From: Brachionus rotundiformis | Taxonomy: Eukaryota > Rotifera > Eurotatoria > Ploima > Brachionidae | Direction of reading: 5' to 3' | DNA: 64,000 nucleotides | NCBI GenBank assembly: GCA_016802295.1 | Contig: JAESIW010000200.1 | Location: 2,139,923-2,203,922, forward strand | Shown: piece after piece, positions 24,401 through 36,179 of the stretch | How the letters are laid out: each line of letters opens with the position of its first letter | Position numbering within the stretch: the stretch's first letter is position 1 | Translations under genes and position numbers: made by a program | Notes under the pieces: model-generated | Told to the model about the DNA's origin: nothing | What the model saw: the letters and a program-made list of their open reading frames with translations, nothing else | Databases searched by the model: none

Positions 24401-25711
24401 AAAAAACTGACAACATAAACACGTCTTTATGTAGACAATCAAATTAATATTTATAAAAGTTTTGAAAAAATTATATCAGCTAGTTAAATTTTGAATTATT
24501 TTTACAGAATTAAGCATTTTTAATTTAGATGACATAATACTTTAATAATCTTAATCAAATTGATTTGAAAAAAGTTCTAATACTACAAGATAAATTTGAA
24601 CTAAGAATTTAATTTGAACCAGAATATAATCTAAAATATTCGATTAATATTAACTTAACATGTTTATGGTAGCTCTTTTTTAAAATTGAGAAAAAATTTT
24701 AAAAACCAAAAATGAGAAATAAAAATAAGAATAAATTCTATTTATTTATTAAACTAAAATCAATATTTTTATTATTTATGCTTTTTTTAATCAAAAATAA
24801 TTTCAGCCGCTCATAAAAATAAACTAGTCTTTTAAAAAGATAAAATTCAGTATTCTTGTTTTATTTGATTCAATGCAAAAATTTTGATACGGAAAATTGA
24901 AAATGACATAGCTTTTAGACACTTGAATCTGAGATAATTTTCACATTTTCTTATAATCAAGCATTCATAATTCTAAGCTCAGTTTTCATTCTTTTACCAA
25001 AGAGCTTCAAAGAACATGAAACAAATCAGAAATTAATTATCATTTCGCTGTCAGTTTAATTCTTCCAAGTCAAAAAAATTCATTCATAATTTTTGAAAAA
25101 AATTTCATAAAAATAATTAATAGAATGTTTGTGTTTTAAAACGGGAAATCAAGCCAAGAATTAAGATGTTTCTAAATTCGAGCTCCCTGTCTATTAACTC
25201 ATACATTTTCGTCAAGTAATTTTTTTTCTCTTATTTTCCATTTAATCCATTCGATATGATGCTAAGATATATTTTATCTTTCCAAGATCTATTTCTAAAA
25301 CAGTTAAAATAAAAAAATTAACAATAGATCTCTTTGGTATTGCTTGGTTTTTTAGAACGAATTCGATTCATATCAGTTTATTCTCAAATAAACATCTATT
25401 CAAAGATATGTTAATTTGGCCTAAGGATTTAAAAAAAAAATTAATTTACCAGTTATTAATTAATAAACTAAATTTTGTATATATATATATTTTTTTATTT
25501 TTTAAATTCAGTTTTTGGTAAGATTTTTCTATTTCTAAACGTCTCAATGATTTTATTTATGCTTTATAATTTTTTCTTGTTCATAGAGCAAATTTAATTG
25601 AAAACTATATGCAAATCTTGTGATATTTTATAAATTCCTATAAGCAATAATTAATTTTTTATAATAGTAAGCATTTATTTTAGAAATTTAGTAATTTACC
25701 AAGATTAAAAA
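21461..25711. other. 4.2-kb spacer between head-to-head PP2C genes
   Basis: Very AT-rich. No conserved exon, RNA gene or element was found on either strand. It separates the start codons of the two PP2C paralogs, so both promoters lie here. A small imperfect palindrome near 22640-22661 (GCTTCTAT..ATAGAGGC) was noted but not called. Confidence 0.45.
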
Positions 25712-26940
25712 ATGGGCCAAACACTGTCAGAACCTGTTACAGAAAAGGAAACAAGCAATAGCGAAAACGTAATGTTTAAGGTGGGTGCATCCTCTATGCA
25801 AGGATGGCGAATAAGTAATATTAAAGCAATTTATTAATTTACTTAATTTCAACTAGAATTAAAACTTATTTAGATATGGAAGATGCGCATACTCATAAAT
25901 TATCTATTAATAATGATGATAAATCAGCCTTTTTCGCTGTTTTCGACGGACATGGTGGACCAAGAGTTGCCAAGTATGCCGGAACGCACTTGCACAACTT
26001 GATCATTCAGCATCCGTCCTATAGTATTTACCAATTATTTTATTTTTTAATTTCTTATCTATTGATGTAATTCTGTTCTACTCTAGATGAGGGTGATGTT
26101 GCCGAAGCGATCAGACAAGGCTATTTAACTCTGGATTCAGATATGCTTGACGACGAAGACATGAGAGACGATCAAGCAGGCACCACTGCCATTTGTGTGG
26201 TTCTAAAGGATGGAAAAATATATTGTGTACGCATTTATATATATGCTTTATAAGAAACTAATAAATAAATTAGGGTAATGCAGGAGATTCGCGTGCCATT
26301 GCTTCAGTTAATGGTAAAGTGCAGGAACTATCTTTTGATCATAAGCCGAATAATGAAAAAGAAACTCAGCGAATAAAGGATGCCGGTGGATGGGTGGCTT
26401 TCAACAGAGTAAATGGAAGTTTGGCTTTGTCGCGTGCACTTGGAGATTTTGTGTACAAACAAAATGAGAGTAAAAAAGCCGAGGAACAAATAGTAACAGC
26501 TTATCCCGATGTGGAAATTGTGGACTTGACCACTGATCATGAATTTATAGTTTTGGCGTGTGATGGCATCTGGGATGTCATGAGCAATGAAAAAGTCTTG
26601 GACTTTGTTAGGCAAAGAATAGCTCAAAATATTCCTCCTGAAAAAGTGATTTTGTAGCAAAGCTTTAACTTTTTATTAAGAATTAGTTAAGATTTGTGAA
26701 GATTTGATGAATACATGTATAGCACCTAGTTGTCAAATGGGTGGTCTTGGCTGTGACAACATGACAGTAGTAATTGTTTGCTTGCTTAATGGTGAGCCGT
26801 ATGAAAAATTGGTTGAGAAATGTCAATCAAGTTTGGCTCAGTCAAATGAAAGTGTAAATAATGTTAAAAGTTGTGAAAATTTATCTGAAGAAATGAAGAT
26901 TTCTTACGAAACAGATAATTGTTTATCAGTATCTAATTGA
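25712..26940 (+). CDS. PP2C-family Ser/Thr phosphatase, copy b
   Basis: Five exons: 25712-25814, 25874 to about 26021, about 26086-26226, about 26274-26648 and 26695-26940. Starts MGQTLSEPVTEKE, nearly identical to copy a. Motifs: MQGWRI..MEDAHTHK, FFAVFDGHGGPRVAKYAG, AGTTAICVVLKDGKIYC, GNAGDSRAIASVNG, NRVNGSLALSRALGDFVY, LACDGIWDVMSNEK and MGGLGCDNMTVVIVC. All metal-ligand Asp residues are kept, so both copies should be active. By my count the 108 residues from QELSFDH to IPPEK differ from copy a at 22 positions. The intron after MQGWRI sits at the same phase in both. The C-terminal tail is different and shorter. Same Ptc2/3-like group as copy a. Confidence 0.92.
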
Positions 26941-27727
26941 CTCACATTCAGCAAGCCTTTCCAAGCAAAAATATGAAACTAGCTTTAGTTTCATTCAAGA
27001 TAGAAAATAAATTGACTCGCATTAAAAACTGATATTTAAACTATTTATTTTTTTTCGTCTATCATTAAATTGTTTCAGAATAATTTTTTTTTATTTCATT
27101 TTAATCGAGTTAATAGTAAATTTAATTAAATTGGAGCAGAAAATCAAATAGTAATAAAAATTTCCATCGTCGTTAATGTCATTTTTAAAACTTTTTGGCT
27201 TTTAAATTCCCTTTTAGTTCAATGTAAAAGAATATTTTTTCAAGATCCTATTATTATATAAAGTATTAAAATTATTTGAAATTATATATATTTTTTATGA
27301 CAAATAAATCATCAAAATTAATTAATTTTAATAAACCAGTGTTTAAAGTATCAAATTTTATAATAAACGAATTTTCTATTAAAATTTAATGGCTTAATCT
27401 AATTTTTAAATTTAAATTTTATAATCAAAAGTATTCAATTAATTTTCAAAATTATTACATTATATCATCGTTTTTGACAATTTTAGATCAAAAAATAAAA
27501 TTAAAGTTTTAAAACAATGAATTAATGAAGTAAAACATCTTTGAAAAATAATGTAAATTCTATTTAGAATAAATTAAATTCTTTAAGAATAATAAATTAA
27601 ATGTTAAAAAATTTTTGCATTTTTATCTTACATTAATATTTCTGTTTAGAATTAAATTTTATCACATGATAAGATTAAAATTTAAACAAATTTTGAAAAA
27701 AAAAGCATAATATTGATACTAAAAATA
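26941..27727. other. Intergenic, no gene seen
   Basis: Spacer between PP2C copy b and VPS11, both on the plus strand. AT-rich; no feature recognised. Confidence 0.5.
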
Positions 27728-30700
27728 ATGGTTTCAATCAAGGTAAATTTGTAATGTTCAATGATAAATTTTGTATCAAATTTTCAATTTAGCAAAGACG
27801 TTTTAATTTTTTTGATGAAAGTACAATTAAGGATCCACAGGAACAAAAGAAAAACTTTGATTCCTTAAAAGTAAAAAAACAGATAAAAATCAAAAGCCTG
27901 ATTAAAACTCGCTTGATTTAGAATTTGAATGTAAAATTTTCCCAAAGTGGACGGGATTTAATAATATTCGGAACTGATGAGGGTTCTATTGTGACTTTGG
28001 ATAAACACATGGGCCTCAACACATTCCAATTATTTGATAATGAAATGACTTGTCTTTCTCAGTTCAAAAATGACAATATAATAATTGCTGGCGGAGTAAT
28101 ATTTTTTATTTTATTTGAATAGATCTAAAATTTTTATTTAAAGCATGATTCTTCTAATCCGAAAACCCCTTTAATAAAGATTCTACGCTTAGACAAGATG
28201 GACGAGCCCAACATTAGACCATTAACAATAACTTTGAATAGCCAAAACTCGAAAATAACCACTCTTGCAGTACATGATGGAAACAATTCACTTTGTGTAG
28301 GCCTCTCTACTGGTGAGGTTCTATATTTCAAATGTGATATTTTGAAATATAAAAATGAAAAACCGCGGGCTCTTTACACCGGTTCTAGTCCAATAACAGG
28401 AATCGCTTTTAAGAATATGAGTAGAGGCATGTTTGTTTTTGTTTCAACCGAGTATTTGATAATTACAATTACCTTTGGAAGTCGGGAAAAGGACGAAAAG
28501 GTATCTTTGGTCATGAAGTAGAAGTATTTAAAATGGCTCATTGTGTATTTGAAAAAAAAGATAGCAATTCTGGCCGATGATGGAGTGAAGCCCAAGTGTT
28601 GGTGTATTACAGATAAGGGAGAACTGGTAGCAGCAAGAAAGGATGCTGTATATGTTTATGAGCATGACGGAGTCGGACCATGCTATCCATTTGAAGGGGA
28701 CAAAATTTCGGTTCATTGGTTTAAGGGAAAATTGGTTATTGCTGCAAAAGAAATTCTTAACAAGTCTAAAGCTCCAATGCCGTAAACTTTTTTGACAAAA
28801 TAAAATAAATTATTAGTTTTTAAATTTAGTACGGCTAAAATAGACTCAACAACTGTTAGTATTTATGATGTAGAAAATAAATATGTTGGTTTTTCACGTT
28901 CATTTAATAATGTGGTTAATATAGTCTGTGAATGGGGCTCGGTGTATGTTTTGGCATCCAAAGGTGAACAACTTATTCAATTAACAGAAAAAGACACTCA
29001 ATCTAAATTGCAAATTTTGTTCAAAAAAAATCACTATCAAATGGCTATAGAGTAAGAAATTTTTATTAAAAAAGATAAAAAAATTTAAGTGAATCAAGTA
29101 TCGTATCTTATCTAAATCTTATCTATCCAATAATTTAAAGTAAACATTTATTTTTCATAGTTTTTTTTAAAGAAAAATTGTTTTCTTATAAAAAATTATT
29201 AAGAAATTAGTTAATTAAAATAAACTGTGCTGGTTGAAAATTTTTAATTTGTCTTTTTAGCCTGGCTCAATCAAGCCAATATGATAGAGAAGGAGTTGTT
29301 GACATTATTCGCCAGTACGCTGATCATTTATACAGGTAAAAAAATCAAATCTAAAATAAAAAATTTTGACAAAAATAATTCAGTAAAGGGGACTTTGATA
29401 AAGCGATGTCTCAATATATTAAGACAATTCCATTTTTGGAGCCATCTTATATTATTAGAAGATTTTTGGACTCTCAGAGAATAGTAAATTTGACTGAATA
29501 CCTTCAAGAATTACACAAGCAGAAGTTGGCAAACGAGGACCACACAACTCTGCTTTTAAATTGCTACACAAAGCTAAAAGATGAACAAAAGTTAAATTCA
29601 TTTTTACTTGAGGGTAATGTAGAGTTTGATGTAGACACAGGTATAAAGGTTCTTCGTCAGTCCGGCTTTTACAAACAAGCTTTAAATTTGTGCAAAAAAC
29701 ATTCCAAACATGAAGACTACTTAAAAATACAATTGGAAAATATAAAAGATTATGCCGAATCATTAAAGTATATTCAAAATTTAGATGACCAAAGTGCAAT
29801 ACTAAACTTAAAAAAATATGGTAAATTACTGATGGCAAATATACCAGAGGAAACTGTTGAATTTCTCAAGAATATTTGTACCAAATACGATGGTATTTCT
29901 TTAGTTTAAATTTTTTATATATTCTACAAATAAATTTATAGATTCAATTCAAAAATTTGTGGCTGATCCAACTGATTTTTTGCACATATTTTTAATTAAC
30001 TCAGAATTTTTAATTGAATTCTTAGAGTTTATTCAAAAAGTAAACGCATATTTTTAATTAAAATTTTAAATTAATATCTTTAAATAGAAGCAGATTAGCT
30101 CACCAATAATATATAATACTCTACTCGAGTTGTATTTGAAGCGTGTATCTGAATCTGGAAGCAATGGAAAAAGGAAGCCTAAATTTTTGATCGAAGAGGC
30201 AATGAACGAAAATCTATTGTCTTCAAATAATTCACTTTCATTACAAGAGAGACAAGCCTTAGAGTTTTTAATGACAAATGACACATCATATGATATGAGT
30301 TTGGCACTTACTTTATGTCAACTTCACCAATTTAAACCTGGATTGCTTTATCTATATGAAAAAAATGCTATGTATCAACGAATACTTCAATATCATATGG
30401 ACCAAGATGACTATATCAATATTTTGGATACTTGTAAACGTTATGGAAACCATGATCCAAATATATGGATACAATCACTTCAATATTTCAGCAAAAGAGA
30501 TGGATATAGTTTGAAAGATTTTATAATGCAAATTTTGACTAATATCGAAAAATATAATTTACTTACTCCGTTAATGGTTGTTAAAATTTTATCCCAAAAC
30601 AATACTTTAACTATAGACACTATTAAAGTAAAAGTAGACCACCAAAATTATTTTGTACATTTTTTTTTAAAGGAATATCTTCTAAATCGAATGAAAAAAG

Positions 30701-31215
30701 AAGAACAAGAGATAAAAGAAAATCAAGACACTTTAAATAGATACTTAAAGAGCATCATGGAAATGAAAACTCACATAGATCATTTAAAAACTGAACCTAT
30801 TATTTTTCAGGCTAATAAATGTGAATCTTGTGGTGATGAACTTAATTTTCCTTCAATACACTGTCTATGTAATCATTCATTTCATGCAGAGTACTTTTTT
30901 TTAAAATAAATTTGATATTTATTTAAATTGATTTAAAAAGATGCTTTGAAAACCATAGTGTTGATGGCGCTTGTCCGACTTGTGCGGTCGAAAATAGGTA
31001 TTTTTAATATTTAAGTTTAACATATTAATTATTTATTTTATTTTATTTAAAGCAATTTTCTTAACCATATTAAAATAAATCAAGAAAGTAAAAAAACACT
31101 TCATGACGGATTTCACAAACAGCTAGAGAGAAGTGTTGATACATTTGAAGTTGTTGCTGATTATTTTGGAAAAGGTTTATTTAACAAAACTATGATTCTA
31201 CCAGAAAGCTTGTGA
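27728..31215 (+). CDS. Vps11: VPS11, HOPS/CORVET tethering subunit and RING-type ligase
   Basis: Many short exons from ATG at 27728 (MVSIK, then QRRFNFFDES after a small intron) to TGA at 31215. The N-terminal half is a WD-like beta-propeller. Matching blocks are GTDEGSIVTLDK, LAVHDGNNSLCVGLSTGEV, PITGIAFK, AVYVYEHDGVGPCYPFEGDK and EWGSVYVLASKG. An alpha-solenoid (clathrin-repeat) half follows, with KTIPFLEPSYIIRRFLDSQR, NLTEYLQELH, TTLLLNCYTKLKDEQ and LKIQLENIKDYAESLKYIQ. The C-terminal RING-H2 finger is split by an intron: CESCGDEL..CLCNHSFH, then CF.NH, and CPTC. The end, VADYFGKGLFNKT, is the family's conserved tail. VPS11 is a core subunit of the CORVET (early endosome) and HOPS (late endosome/lysosome) tethers. 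Internal splice borders are approximate. Confidence 0.94.
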
Positions 31216-31755
31216 TTGTATTTATTCAAAATCTAATAGCAACTTTTTTAGACATTTAAAATACTTTTTTTATTTAAAAAAAAAAAAATTTAAGCCAAAC
31301 TTTTTCAGAAAATTTTTTTATTAAAAATAAATTTTTTAATATTCATTTATCTTGTTTTTTATCTAAAAGATAGATAATTAAAATAAAATTGAAATTTTTT
31401 TTGGACTTAGAATAAAACTATTTACAATAGTACTATAGAAAAAAAAAACATTGGATAAAATTTTTTAAAATAATTATTTTTTCTGTAAAATTTTTATGAT
31501 TGTTAGTTATTATTTTAAGAGAAATGAAAAATGTTTACTTCAATACCATATGTACCACAATGACTACATCAATATTTTGGATACATGGAAAAGGTTTATT
31601 TAACAAAACTGTGATTATCCTAAATTTAATAGTAACTTTGAAGATTATTATTATTTTTATGTAAAATTAAAAATTTCATTGAACATTTTATTCTTTGAAA
31701 TAGAAATTTACTTAAAATTACAGTAGTTTTATTAAAAATTAAGACTCGAAAAAGA
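31216..31755. other. Gap between convergent VPS11 and COX15
   Basis: Holds the 3' UTRs of both genes and, at 31537-31616, a decayed copy of VPS11 pieces (listed separately). Confidence 0.5.
31537..31616 (+). pseudogene. Decayed partial duplicate of VPS11 exon pieces
   Basis: Bases 31537-31586 closely repeat VPS11 coding bases around 30385-30436 (the YHMDQDDYINILDT region) with scattered substitutions. Immediately after, 31587-31616 repeats 31168-31197 (GKGLFNKT.I at the VPS11 end) with a single difference. About 730 bases between these source segments are missing in the copy. The bases that follow also resemble the start of the VPS11 3' UTR (AATAGYAACTTT). The simplest reading is a tandem duplication of the gene end followed by an internal deletion. 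It has no long open frame. Confidence 0.75.
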
Positions 31756-32946
31756 CTATATTTTAGGTATTCTTTTGAGTTCGGTTGCCAACCAAATGCC
31801 AAATGATAATAAAGCAAGAGAACCAGATTGATGCAAAGCGCCTAAATGAGTTGGTACATAATATAAAAGAGTAGCAATACCAAGTCCAACTTGTAAAAAG
31901 GACATTCCGACAAGAGTATTGAGAGCAAGACGTGCTCTGGGAGGAATATTTACTCTCCTCATTGAGAAAGCGTAAAGACAAATAGCAGCCATTGTTCCCA
32001 TGCCCAGCATTCTATGTTGAAATTGAACCATAGTAGGGTTTTCGAAGAAATTCTTCCATTTAGGTTCAACAGTCCACAAATCGGTCGGAATCCATCTATC
32101 TGCAAATTTTGGAAATGAGTTGTAAACTAAACCAGCATCTAGGCCTGCTACAAAAGCTCCGGCGAGTGCAGTTGTAAAAATCAAAGCGAGTAAATTATGA
32201 GATCGCATTGTGATGCTTCTTAACTGCTTTGCATTCATTGCGGTTAAATTTTGATTAGGCAACAAATGAGTTAAGCTTGTCCATAAGAATCCAACATACA
32301 AAAGAAATGCTGATCCTAAATGAGCAGCTAAACGGTATTGACTGACTCGGGGAATATCGGTTTGTTTTTCTGGTTCGTTAAGTCCTGATTTTACCATATA
32401 CCATCCTAAAAATCCTTGAAAACCTAGAAGAACACTAAATATGCCAATTCTTTTTTTCATTCCAGAATTAAAATATCCTTTTCTCCAGAAATAGGCTGCT
32501 GGTAGTAAAAAAACCAAACCAGTCAAACGACCCCACATTCGATGCCCCCATTCCATGTAGAAAATAAATTTAAATTGATCTAATGTCATTTGTCTATCTT
32601 TGTTTAAATATTTCCATTCAGGAAATTGCTGATATTTTTCGAATTCTTCTTTCCATTCTTGCTCATTTTTAGGTGGTACCATGTCTTTTATCAATTTCCA
32701 ATCAACCATTGAAAGACCAGACTCGGTTAAACGAGTAACTCCGCCAAGAACAACAGCACCCGCAACCATTCCAGAACATCCAGCTAGCCATAAACCAATC
32801 TTTCGATTATTTGTAGTTGATAAATTAGCATTTAATGAAACTGTTGTATTTTTACGAGTAAATTTAAGTACATTTTTAAAATTGGATATTGTATTTAATT
32901 TTGTAAATTTGGTAAAATTTGCTCCAATTTTCCAAAGCGAACCCAT
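31756..32946 (-). CDS. Cox15: COX15, heme A synthase of the mitochondrial inner membrane
   Basis: A complete 396-residue protein in one exon. It oxidises a methyl group of heme O to make heme A for cytochrome c oxidase. Residues 1 to about 48 are basic and Ser/Thr-rich with no acidic residues near the start, as in a mitochondrial targeting sequence. About eight membrane helices follow in two homologous halves. The heme-ligand histidines are visible in EWGHRMWGR, YRLAAHLGSAF, MVQFQHRMLGMG and HLGALHQSGSLALL. GGVTRLTESGLSMVDW is the typical first-loop signature and GLDAGLVYNSFP that of the second half. Length matches the family. It is convergent with VPS11. Lack of introns is notable next to intron-rich neighbours. 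Confidence 0.95.
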   Translation of the reverse strand: MGSLWKIGANFTKFTKLNTISNFKNVLKFTRKNTTVSLNANLSTTNNRKIGLWLAGCSGMVAGAVVLGGVTRLTESGLSMVDWKLIKDMVPPKNEQEWKEEFEKYQQFPEWKYLNKDRQMTLDQFKFIFYMEWGHRMWGRLTGLVFLLPAAYFWRKGYFNSGMKKRIGIFSVLLGFQGFLGWYMVKSGLNEPEKQTDIPRVSQYRLAAHLGSAFLLYVGFLWTSLTHLLPNQNLTAMNAKQLRSITMRSHNLLALIFTTALAGAFVAGLDAGLVYNSFPKFADRWIPTDLWTVEPKWKNFFENPTMVQFQHRMLGMGTMAAICLYAFSMRRVNIPPRARLALNTLVGMSFLQVGLGIATLLYYVPTHLGALHQSGSLALLSFGIWLATELKRIPKI

Positions 32947-34424
32947 TTCGGAAAATTTTTCGAACCAAAAATTTGAAATATTTCTGTCTTTAAAGTGCTT
33001 AATAATTTTTAAATATTTGTGTACATATGTTAAATAATTTTAGACTGCAAAATTTTTGTTACATTCAGAGTTATGTAAAATTTTTTTATGTAATCAGCAA
33101 CATTTCACGACATGCTTTTCTGATTGATTACTTGTTGTTATTTATGCATTTATCCGAATTATTATTTAAAACTAACTAACACTCTTGGCAAAGGTTTACT
33201 ATTCTAGTTATTAATTTTAATTCTTACTATGATTTACTAGTTAAAACCTTTTTCTTATTGATCGATATTTAAAATCATAAGAATTTAATTTAAATCGTTT
33301 AATAATTGAATCAAGTGATAAATTTAATACAGAAGTTTTTATTCAAAAAAATAATTTTAATAAAAGTTTAATCGTAAAATTACATATTTTGCTAAATTTT
33401 AATTACACTTAGAAAGCAAGCTCAAAAAGTTTGAAAAATTTAGTATATAAATAATTTTGTTATATTGATCAAGTGTTAAATTATTATTCAGGTTTTTAGA
33501 TACTTATATTTGAATTTTTTGTTGACATTGATAACCCTGTTAAATTCTGTTTGAATCGACCATATTTTTGGAAAGAAAAACAAAATAGATTCTTGCACTC
33601 TAAAAGGTGATTCTCCTTTTGATCTAATTCCTTCGGCTTTTTTAATTTTTATTAAAAAATATCATATGATCAATTATTATTTAATATTTTAAAAAAATTA
33701 TACATTGCCTCATATTTTCAAATATAAATTTATTATCTTAAAATATCAGTCATAGATAGTCTTGTCACTTTTTTAAAAATTATTAACAATACAAATAGAT
33801 AAAAAACTTATTATTTTTAAAATTTTTATTTTAAAATTTAAAATTAATTATAAATTTAGAAGAATTTATTATTTATTTATTTTTAAATCTTTATTAATTA
33901 TTCATATTAAAATTACTGGATTTTATTTAATTCAATTCAATTGGCAAAATTAGATTCATTTAAGAGAAAAATTTCTAAAATACAAGTCCGAACAAAAATA
34001 ATAAGCTTAAAAAAATCATCATTTCGAAGGCAAAAATGGCTTTTAATATTTGGAAAGAAATACAAATAGAACTCAATTATTTCCATGAATTAAAGACAAA
34101 AATTAAAAAAAAAACAAAATAAATCAATGCACCCAAAACAACATCGCTTAGCCAAAACAGTTCATATCCAAGCAATAATTATGTTGATTTTTCAAATTTT
34201 AAAATAATCGAAAAAAATAAAAATTTTTAAATTTTTCTTTTTTTTTCAGCAAAACAATAAAATATAACCAAAAAAATAAAGCCCAATTTTTTAATTCAAA
34301 TTCGAGCTTTATTTTTTTAAACCTTAATCTTAATTTAAGGATTAAAAAAACAACTAAAAAAAGACAATATCTATTTTTCCTTAGGCGGAAAAAATATAAT
34401 TCCAATTTATTTCAATTATAAGAC
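32947..34424. other. Intergenic, no gene seen
   Basis: AT-rich spacer between the COX15 start and the intermediate-filament stop (both minus strand). The right end, about 33,950-34,424, is probably the filament gene's 3' UTR. A minus-strand 68-codon frame at 34199-34405 is Lys/Phe/Leu-rich noise in poly-A/T sequence. Confidence 0.5.
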
Positions 34425-36179
34425 TTAAGAGTAAACGGTTTTTTGAAGATGAGTTGCTTTTTCTTCGCCTTGGTCATTTAATAAAATAGTATGAACATTT
34501 ACGCCCATGCCCCAACTGTCCAAGTCCCAATTGACAATTTCATTTGGCATGTTGTCTTTTCCGTTGCCACGTGACCATATGCGAATTGTTTTGGTCGCTT
34601 TTAGAATTAAACTTTGTGGAAATCTGAAGAAAATCTCGGTCCTATTGTCTACACGGCGTCTAATCACCCAATCACTCAAGTCAACATCTTTGTTTCTACT
34701 GGTGTTTTCAAGAACTATTACTTTTCCGTCTGGACTGCACTCGCTAATCGAAACTGGACCTTTGGCGGATCGTTGGTAAGTGGTTTTCGAGCTCATTTCA
34801 CTCGGATTAATTGTTGATGGTTTGTTTGGTGAAAAACTTGGTGCTGTCTGACTCACTGGTGGTTGATAATAGGTTGGACTATAAGTTGACTGGTAGGCTG
34901 GTTGAGGTCTCTGATGATTGTTATTGGTATCTATTTGGGTCGGGTTTCTGGTCCCGCGTGTCTCTTCACACTCCAACAATCGCCTATATGTGCTTATCTC
35001 GAACTCCAGACTAGCCTTGTTGCTCATCAATTCATCATAATCGGCCATCAGATCTTGCAGTTTACCCTTCAGGTCGACTAACTCGCGGTCCTTTTCGTCC
35101 AAAATAAAAGCATTATTTCGTCTCTTTTGGTCAAGTTCTTCTTCCAATTGGCCCAGTCTTACAGCCAAATCATTATTCATTTGCTTTAGGTCAATTAATT
35201 CCTTGTGCGAATCTGTCAGTGTTGCTTTCAATGCATTTGGCGATTCCACTTTGCTGGTCAAAGAGTCGAGTGCGTCTCGTTTGGCCGCCTGTTGAACAAT
35301 CTCCTCTGTCTTCACTTTGAACCATTCTTCCAAGTCTCTTTTCTGCTGTTGACTCAAATCATCAAAGTCACTGCGAATGTCGCGTATGGCACGCTCAAGC
35401 TCATGTCGATAAAATTGAGTGGGATCAATGTGGGATCCCTGAGTCAAGAGCCTAAGCTCGGCGATTTCTTGCTCATGTATGGCATTCATAAATGGTATTT
35501 GTTCTTCAAGAGTTTGCTTCTCATTCTCTAGCTTGATTCGGCGCAGTGTTTCTTGGTCCAAGTCTTCCAGCAAGCGCTTCAAGTCTTCGCTCAATCGAGC
35601 TATCTCGTTTTTATACTTGTCAATGTCCATGCTGGCATCCAATATTTGTCTATTTAAAAGCTCCAATTCAGCCTGATTCTCTTGGTAAAGATATTCTAGA
35701 TTGGATATTTTCGTCCTATCTGCTTGACTAATGTACAAATTTTCATCGTACATTCGCTTAAAATTCAGCACTTCATATTCGGCTCTCTTGGCCTTAATTT
35801 CGGCAGCAGCCTTTTCTTTGGTGGTGTCGTCGATTAAAATTCTGGCCTCGGCCAACTCTGGTTCATATTTTTCACGAATAATTCGTGAGTCCTCGCCCCA
35901 ACCGTGGCGCATTTCGTCCAGCTCAGCAAGCAATTTTTTATTCTGACCCTCGAGGAATTTAACCCGGTCTATGTATTGGGCAAAGCGGTCATTTAGCTGG
36001 TGCAATGTTTGCTTCTCTTGGTCCCTTTTCTGCTTCATTGCACTAACTGCAAGGGTCTTGTTTATGCTGTAATCGCCGCTGTCATCTCCGCTGCCATTCA
36101 TTGTGCGGATGCCGCGCTCAATTGTGGTTCGCTTTATCTTTACCTCACCGTTGTTGGCCATTTTTAATTTATTTTCCAA
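34425..36179 (-). CDS. Cytoplasmic intermediate filament protein with lamin-type tail domain
   Basis: A 584-residue intronless protein. Head about 1-56. The coiled-coil rod spans about 57-410. It opens with the helix-initiation motif LNDRFAQYIDRVKFLEGQNK and closes with the helix-termination motif ASLEFEISTYRRLLECEETR. A Pro/Gln/Ser/Tyr-rich linker follows (about 415-470), then an immunoglobulin-like lamin tail domain (about 472-575; GPVSISECSPDGKVIVLENTS, DLSDWVIRR and TIRIWSRGNGKDN). It has no C-terminal CaaX box and no clear nuclear localisation signal, so it is a cytoplasmic filament of the protostome type rather than a nuclear lamin. GC content and codon use are clearly higher than in neighbouring genes, which may reflect high expression. 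The first ATG is used; MANNGEV, six codons on, is an alternative start. Confidence 0.95.
   Translation of the reverse strand: MENKLKMANNGEVKIKRTTIERGIRTMNGSGDDSGDYSINKTLAVSAMKQKRDQEKQTLHQLNDRFAQYIDRVKFLEGQNKKLLAELDEMRHGWGEDSRIIREKYEPELAEARILIDDTTKEKAAAEIKAKRAEYEVLNFKRMYDENLYISQADRTKISNLEYLYQENQAELELLNRQILDASMDIDKYKNEIARLSEDLKRLLEDLDQETLRRIKLENEKQTLEEQIPFMNAIHEQEIAELRLLTQGSHIDPTQFYRHELERAIRDIRSDFDDLSQQQKRDLEEWFKVKTEEIVQQAAKRDALDSLTSKVESPNALKATLTDSHKELIDLKQMNNDLAVRLGQLEEELDQKRRNNAFILDEKDRELVDLKGKLQDLMADYDELMSNKASLEFEISTYRRLLECEETRGTRNPTQIDTNNNHQRPQPAYQSTYSPTYYQPPVSQTAPSFSPNKPSTINPSEMSSKTTYQRSAKGPVSISECSPDGKVIVLENTSRNKDVDLSDWVIRRRVDNRTEIFFRFPQSLILKATKTIRIWSRGNGKDNMPNEIVNWDLDSWGMGVNVHTILLNDQGEEKATHLQKTVYS

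Noticed and set aside
34507..35946. Several plus-strand frames of 60-108 codons opposite the filament gene
   Set aside because: They are shadows of the higher-GC, strongly coding minus strand and have no recognisable content.
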